Made by a program: the position numbers and the translations under genes. Source: Spirochaetales bacterium (lineage in GTDB: Bacteria > Spirochaetota > Spirochaetia > SPDA01). From it: a stretch of 8,098 nucleotides of DNA. Location of the stretch: NCBI GenBank assembly GCA_004525155.1, contig SPDA01000068.1:1-8098 (forward strand), given 5' to 3'. Under the pieces are notes generated by a model, which did not search any database, was not told the DNA's origin, and worked only from the letters and a program-made list of their open reading frames with translations. Below, one piece after another: positions 6,622-8,098 of this stretch (within the stretch, counting starts at the first letter, position 1; each line of letters begins with the position of its first letter).

Positions 6622-7690
6622 CGGCAAATCTTCTGTGGAGGGGCTGTAAATGCCTCTCCACGAACATCATCCTTACGGCCCCTTCGACTTCTGCGTTCGG
6701 AGGGGTCAGGGGATTGAGAAGTTCCTTTACCTTGTAAAAACAATCCCTGTACAGCAATTCCCTGTTCTCTTTCCAGTCCACGCTTTTTTCAACGAAGGGC
6801 GCCATAAGGTAATATACCATGGCCGATCTCTTGACCGGCTTTTCCTGCTTTACAAGTTCGTCGAGGGTCTCAAGTGATCGGAAAAAGGCATCCGGCAGTT
6901 TAACATCCTTTTCAGCGCCTTTCGCCTCGATCAGTGAACCGCACACCGGGAGGAGTTTGTCAAACAGCCCGAGATCCGCCATCATCGAGAAGATGGGAAG
7001 CGAGAACCCCGACGAGAGCATCTTGAAAAGTTCCTCCGTCAGCCGGGAGGAGGAAATATTCGAGAGAAGCTGCGTCTGCTTGATCAGCGTTACCCTCAAG
7101 CCTCTGTTGAGCGAGAAACCCGTCAGCACGCCGTACCTCACGGCCCTGAGCATCCTGACCGGGTCTTCCAGAAATATGGTATCGAGGCTTAAGAGCGGGT
7201 TTATGACTTTTTTTTCCATGTCCTTCATGGCGCCGACAAAGTCGATGACCTGTTCCTTCTCCGGATCGTAGAAGAGGGCATTGACCGAAAAATCCCTGGT
7301 CCGGGCGTCCTTTGCCGCGGAACCGTCCCTGCTTATATCGTCGGTCCTCTGGTCTCTGAAGGTGGAAACCTCGATAATTTTATCGGGGTAATATACATGG
7401 ACGAGGGGGAACCGCCTGCCGATTATTCTCGAATTCTTGAAAATGGCCCGAATCCTTCCCGGAATCGCGTCGGTGGCGAGATCAAAATCCTTTGGTTTTT
7501 TACCGAGAAGCAGGTCGCGGACCGCTCCGCCGACGATATACGCCCGGTATCCGTGGGATGAAAGCCGCCTGATAATGGACACAGCCTCGGGATCGATGTC
7601 CTCCCTGCGTATACCATGTTCCTTGAGGGTGTATATCTCAGCTATTTTTTCCGGACTGCCGTTTTTCTTCTTTCCGTATCGTACAAGCAT
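6611..7690 (-). CDS. pcnB: Poly(A) polymerase PcnB-type nucleotidyltransferase
   Basis: This 359-residue class II nucleotidyltransferase would add 3' adenosines to RNA and so promote decay. The head domain carries HGIRREDIDPEA (25-36), GYRAYIVGGAVRDLLLG (47-63) and the catalytic DFD pair D68/D70 in KKPKDFDLATDA. Further signatures are IGRRFPLVHV (90-99), IIEVSTFR (105-112), TRDFSVNAL (131-139) and LEDPVRMLRAVRY (175-187). The H-G-I-x-R-x-D-I opening and the RRF-x-L-x-HV element resemble PcnB more than CCA-adding enzymes, but these are close paralogues and CCA or A-adding activity is not excluded. It is about 100 residues shorter than E. coli PcnB, missing most of the C-terminal region and basic tail. 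No ribosome binding site precedes ATG 7690. The gene is divergent from hisS and convergent with the TPR gene. Confidence 0.9.
   Translation of the reverse strand: MLVRYGKKKNGSPEKIAEIYTLKEHGIRREDIDPEAVSIIRRLSSHGYRAYIVGGAVRDLLLGKKPKDFDLATDAIPGRIRAIFKNSRIIGRRFPLVHVYYPDKIIEVSTFRDQRTDDISRDGSAAKDARTRDFSVNALFYDPEKEQVIDFVGAMKDMEKKVINPLLSLDTIFLEDPVRMLRAVRYGVLTGFSLNRGLRVTLIKQTQLLSNISSSRLTEELFKMLSSGFSLPIFSMMADLGLFDKLLPVCGSLIEAKGAEKDVKLPDAFFRSLETLDELVKQEKPVKRSAMVYYLMAPFVEKSVDWKENRELLYRDCFYKVKELLNPLTPPNAEVEGAVRMMFVERHLQPLHRRFAVRG
6635..6661 (+). terminator. Hairpin after the TPR gene, inside the pcnB 3' end
   Basis: GTGGAGGGGC (6635-6644) and GCCTCTCCAC (6652-6661) form a 10-bp stem with a 7-nt loop, starting 13 nt after the plus-strand stop. 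In plus-strand RNA all ten positions pair (nine Watson-Crick and one G-U at 6641/6655). In minus-strand RNA the same position is a C-A mismatch, so the structure favours the plus transcript. No U-tract follows, so it is not a standard intrinsic terminator; it may instead be a 3'-end stabiliser or a weak or factor-assisted terminator. It also encodes part of the last residues of pcnB. Confidence 0.45.
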
Positions 7691-7701
7691 GAATTAAAAA
7701 T

Positions 7702-7730
7702 TTAGTATGTTGTTATGTGAAATTAGTCAA
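7702..7730 (-). promoter_or_regulatory. Candidate pcnB promoter
   Basis: On the minus strand TTGACT (7730-7725, five of six) is followed after 17 bp by TACTAA (7707-7702, three of six). The inferred start near 7695 leaves a leader of only about five bases before ATG 7690, matching the lack of a ribosome binding site. The -10 is weak. Confidence 0.4.
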
Positions 7731-7751
7731 GAGGCAGGCCTTGAAATTCAC
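7717..7751. repeat. Imperfect dyad between pcnB and hisS
   Basis: GTGAA (7717-7721) pairs with TTCAC (7747-7751); TT (7723-7724) pairs with AA (7744-7745); CAAG (7728-7731) pairs with CTTG (7740-7743). One mismatch and a 3-nt bulge interrupt the arms. It covers the pcnB -35 and a possible hisS -35 (TTGAAA, 7741-7746, with a poor -10 CACTAT at 7764-7769). It could be a shared operator, or chance in AT-rich DNA. Confidence 0.25.
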
Positions 7752-7777
7752 GTCCAAATCGGTCACTATGGGCGAAG

Positions 7778-8098
7778 ATGAGCAATTTAATCCAACCAAG
7801 GGTCCTCAAGGGCTTCAGGGATTTCCTTCCTGACACCGAACTGGAGCGAAGAAAGATACAGCATATTCTGGAAAATGTTTTTTTAAGTTTCGGATTCCTT
7901 CCCATCGACACTCCGATTCTGGAGTATGCGGAAGTGCTCTTAGGCAAAGGCGGCGGAGAGACGGACAAGCAGGTGTACCGGTTTCTCGATCACGGTAATC
8001 GGGACGTTGCCATGCGCTTCGATCTTACGGTCCCTTTTGCAAGGTTCATCGCGGAACACCGGAACGAGCTCTACCTGCCCTTTAAACGCTACCATATA
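7778..8098 (+). CDS. hisS: Histidyl-tRNA synthetase, N-terminal 107 codons (cut by window edge)
   Basis: The frame opens at ATG 7778 and runs off the right edge. This class II synthetase charges tRNA-His with histidine in the cytoplasm. The N-terminus has VLKGFRDFLP (9-18), the usual HisRS opening. Motif 1 follows with FGFLPIDTPILEYAEVL (38-54), then KGGGETDKQVYRFLD (57-71) and MRFDLTVPFARFIAEH (79-94). The FDLTVPFAR form is that of the eukaryote/archaea-like HisRS branch, where E. coli has a RPEGT form. Motif 2 would begin at about the edge (KRYHI), and motif 3 is outside the window. An in-frame stop at 7742-7744 and no other in-frame ATG support this start. The ribosome binding site is weak (GGGCGAAG directly before the ATG). 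Confidence 0.93.
   Translation, partial: MSNLIQPRVLKGFRDFLPDTELERRKIQHILENVFLSFGFLPIDTPILEYAEVLLGKGGGETDKQVYRFLDHGNRDVAMRFDLTVPFARFIAEHRNELYLPFKRYHI

Noticed and set aside
7768..7770. Alternative ATG just upstream of the hisS start
   Set aside because: It is in a different frame that soon reaches a stop and does not encode HisRS sequence.

Overview
The window most likely comes from a spirochaete or a close relative. The clues are an RNF locus in the order C-D-G, a eukaryote/archaea-type histidyl-tRNA synthetase signature (FDLTVPFARF), a secreted TPR protein with a degenerate peptidase-like domain, and an Asp23-like ATP-binding protein. This placement is inferred from family resemblance, not from any phylogeny. 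Coding DNA is of middling GC content and the gaps between genes are clearly more AT-rich. Gene density is high: no gap exceeds about 130 bp. I see no tRNA, rRNA, CRISPR array, insertion sequence or prophage gene.

Bases 1-4331, minus strand: a tightly coupled operon read right to left. It holds an uncharacterised 528-residue membrane protein, then rnfC, rnfD and the first 100 codons of rnfG, which runs off the left edge. All three junctions are 4-bp ATGA overlaps. RnfC (NADH/FMN and two 4Fe-4S clusters), RnfD and RnfG (membrane flavin subunits) belong to the RNF ferredoxin:NAD+ oxidoreductase, which couples electron transfer to Na+ or H+ pumping. The remaining subunits (E, A, B) are expected beyond base 1. 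The unknown first gene is the best candidate here for something undescribed.

Bases 4332-4458: a divergent promoter region. It has a good sigma70-like promoter for the rnf operon, two short inverted repeats lying over its -35 and -10, a third short dyad, and a possible extended -10 that would give a leaderless transcript to the right.

Bases 4459-6621, plus strand: a P-loop protein with a C-terminal Asp23/Gls24-like domain. A 60-bp AT-rich gap with a near-consensus promoter follows, then a secreted protein with a peptidase-MA-like domain, whose catalytic residues appear lost, followed by three TPR-like repeats. A strong hairpin just after its stop lies inside the end of the opposing gene.

Bases 6611-8098: pcnB-type poly(A) polymerase on the minus strand, overlapping the TPR gene tail to tail by 11 bp. 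Divergent from it is the start of hisS, cut by the right edge. The 87-bp gap between pcnB and hisS holds an imperfect dyad and candidate promoters.
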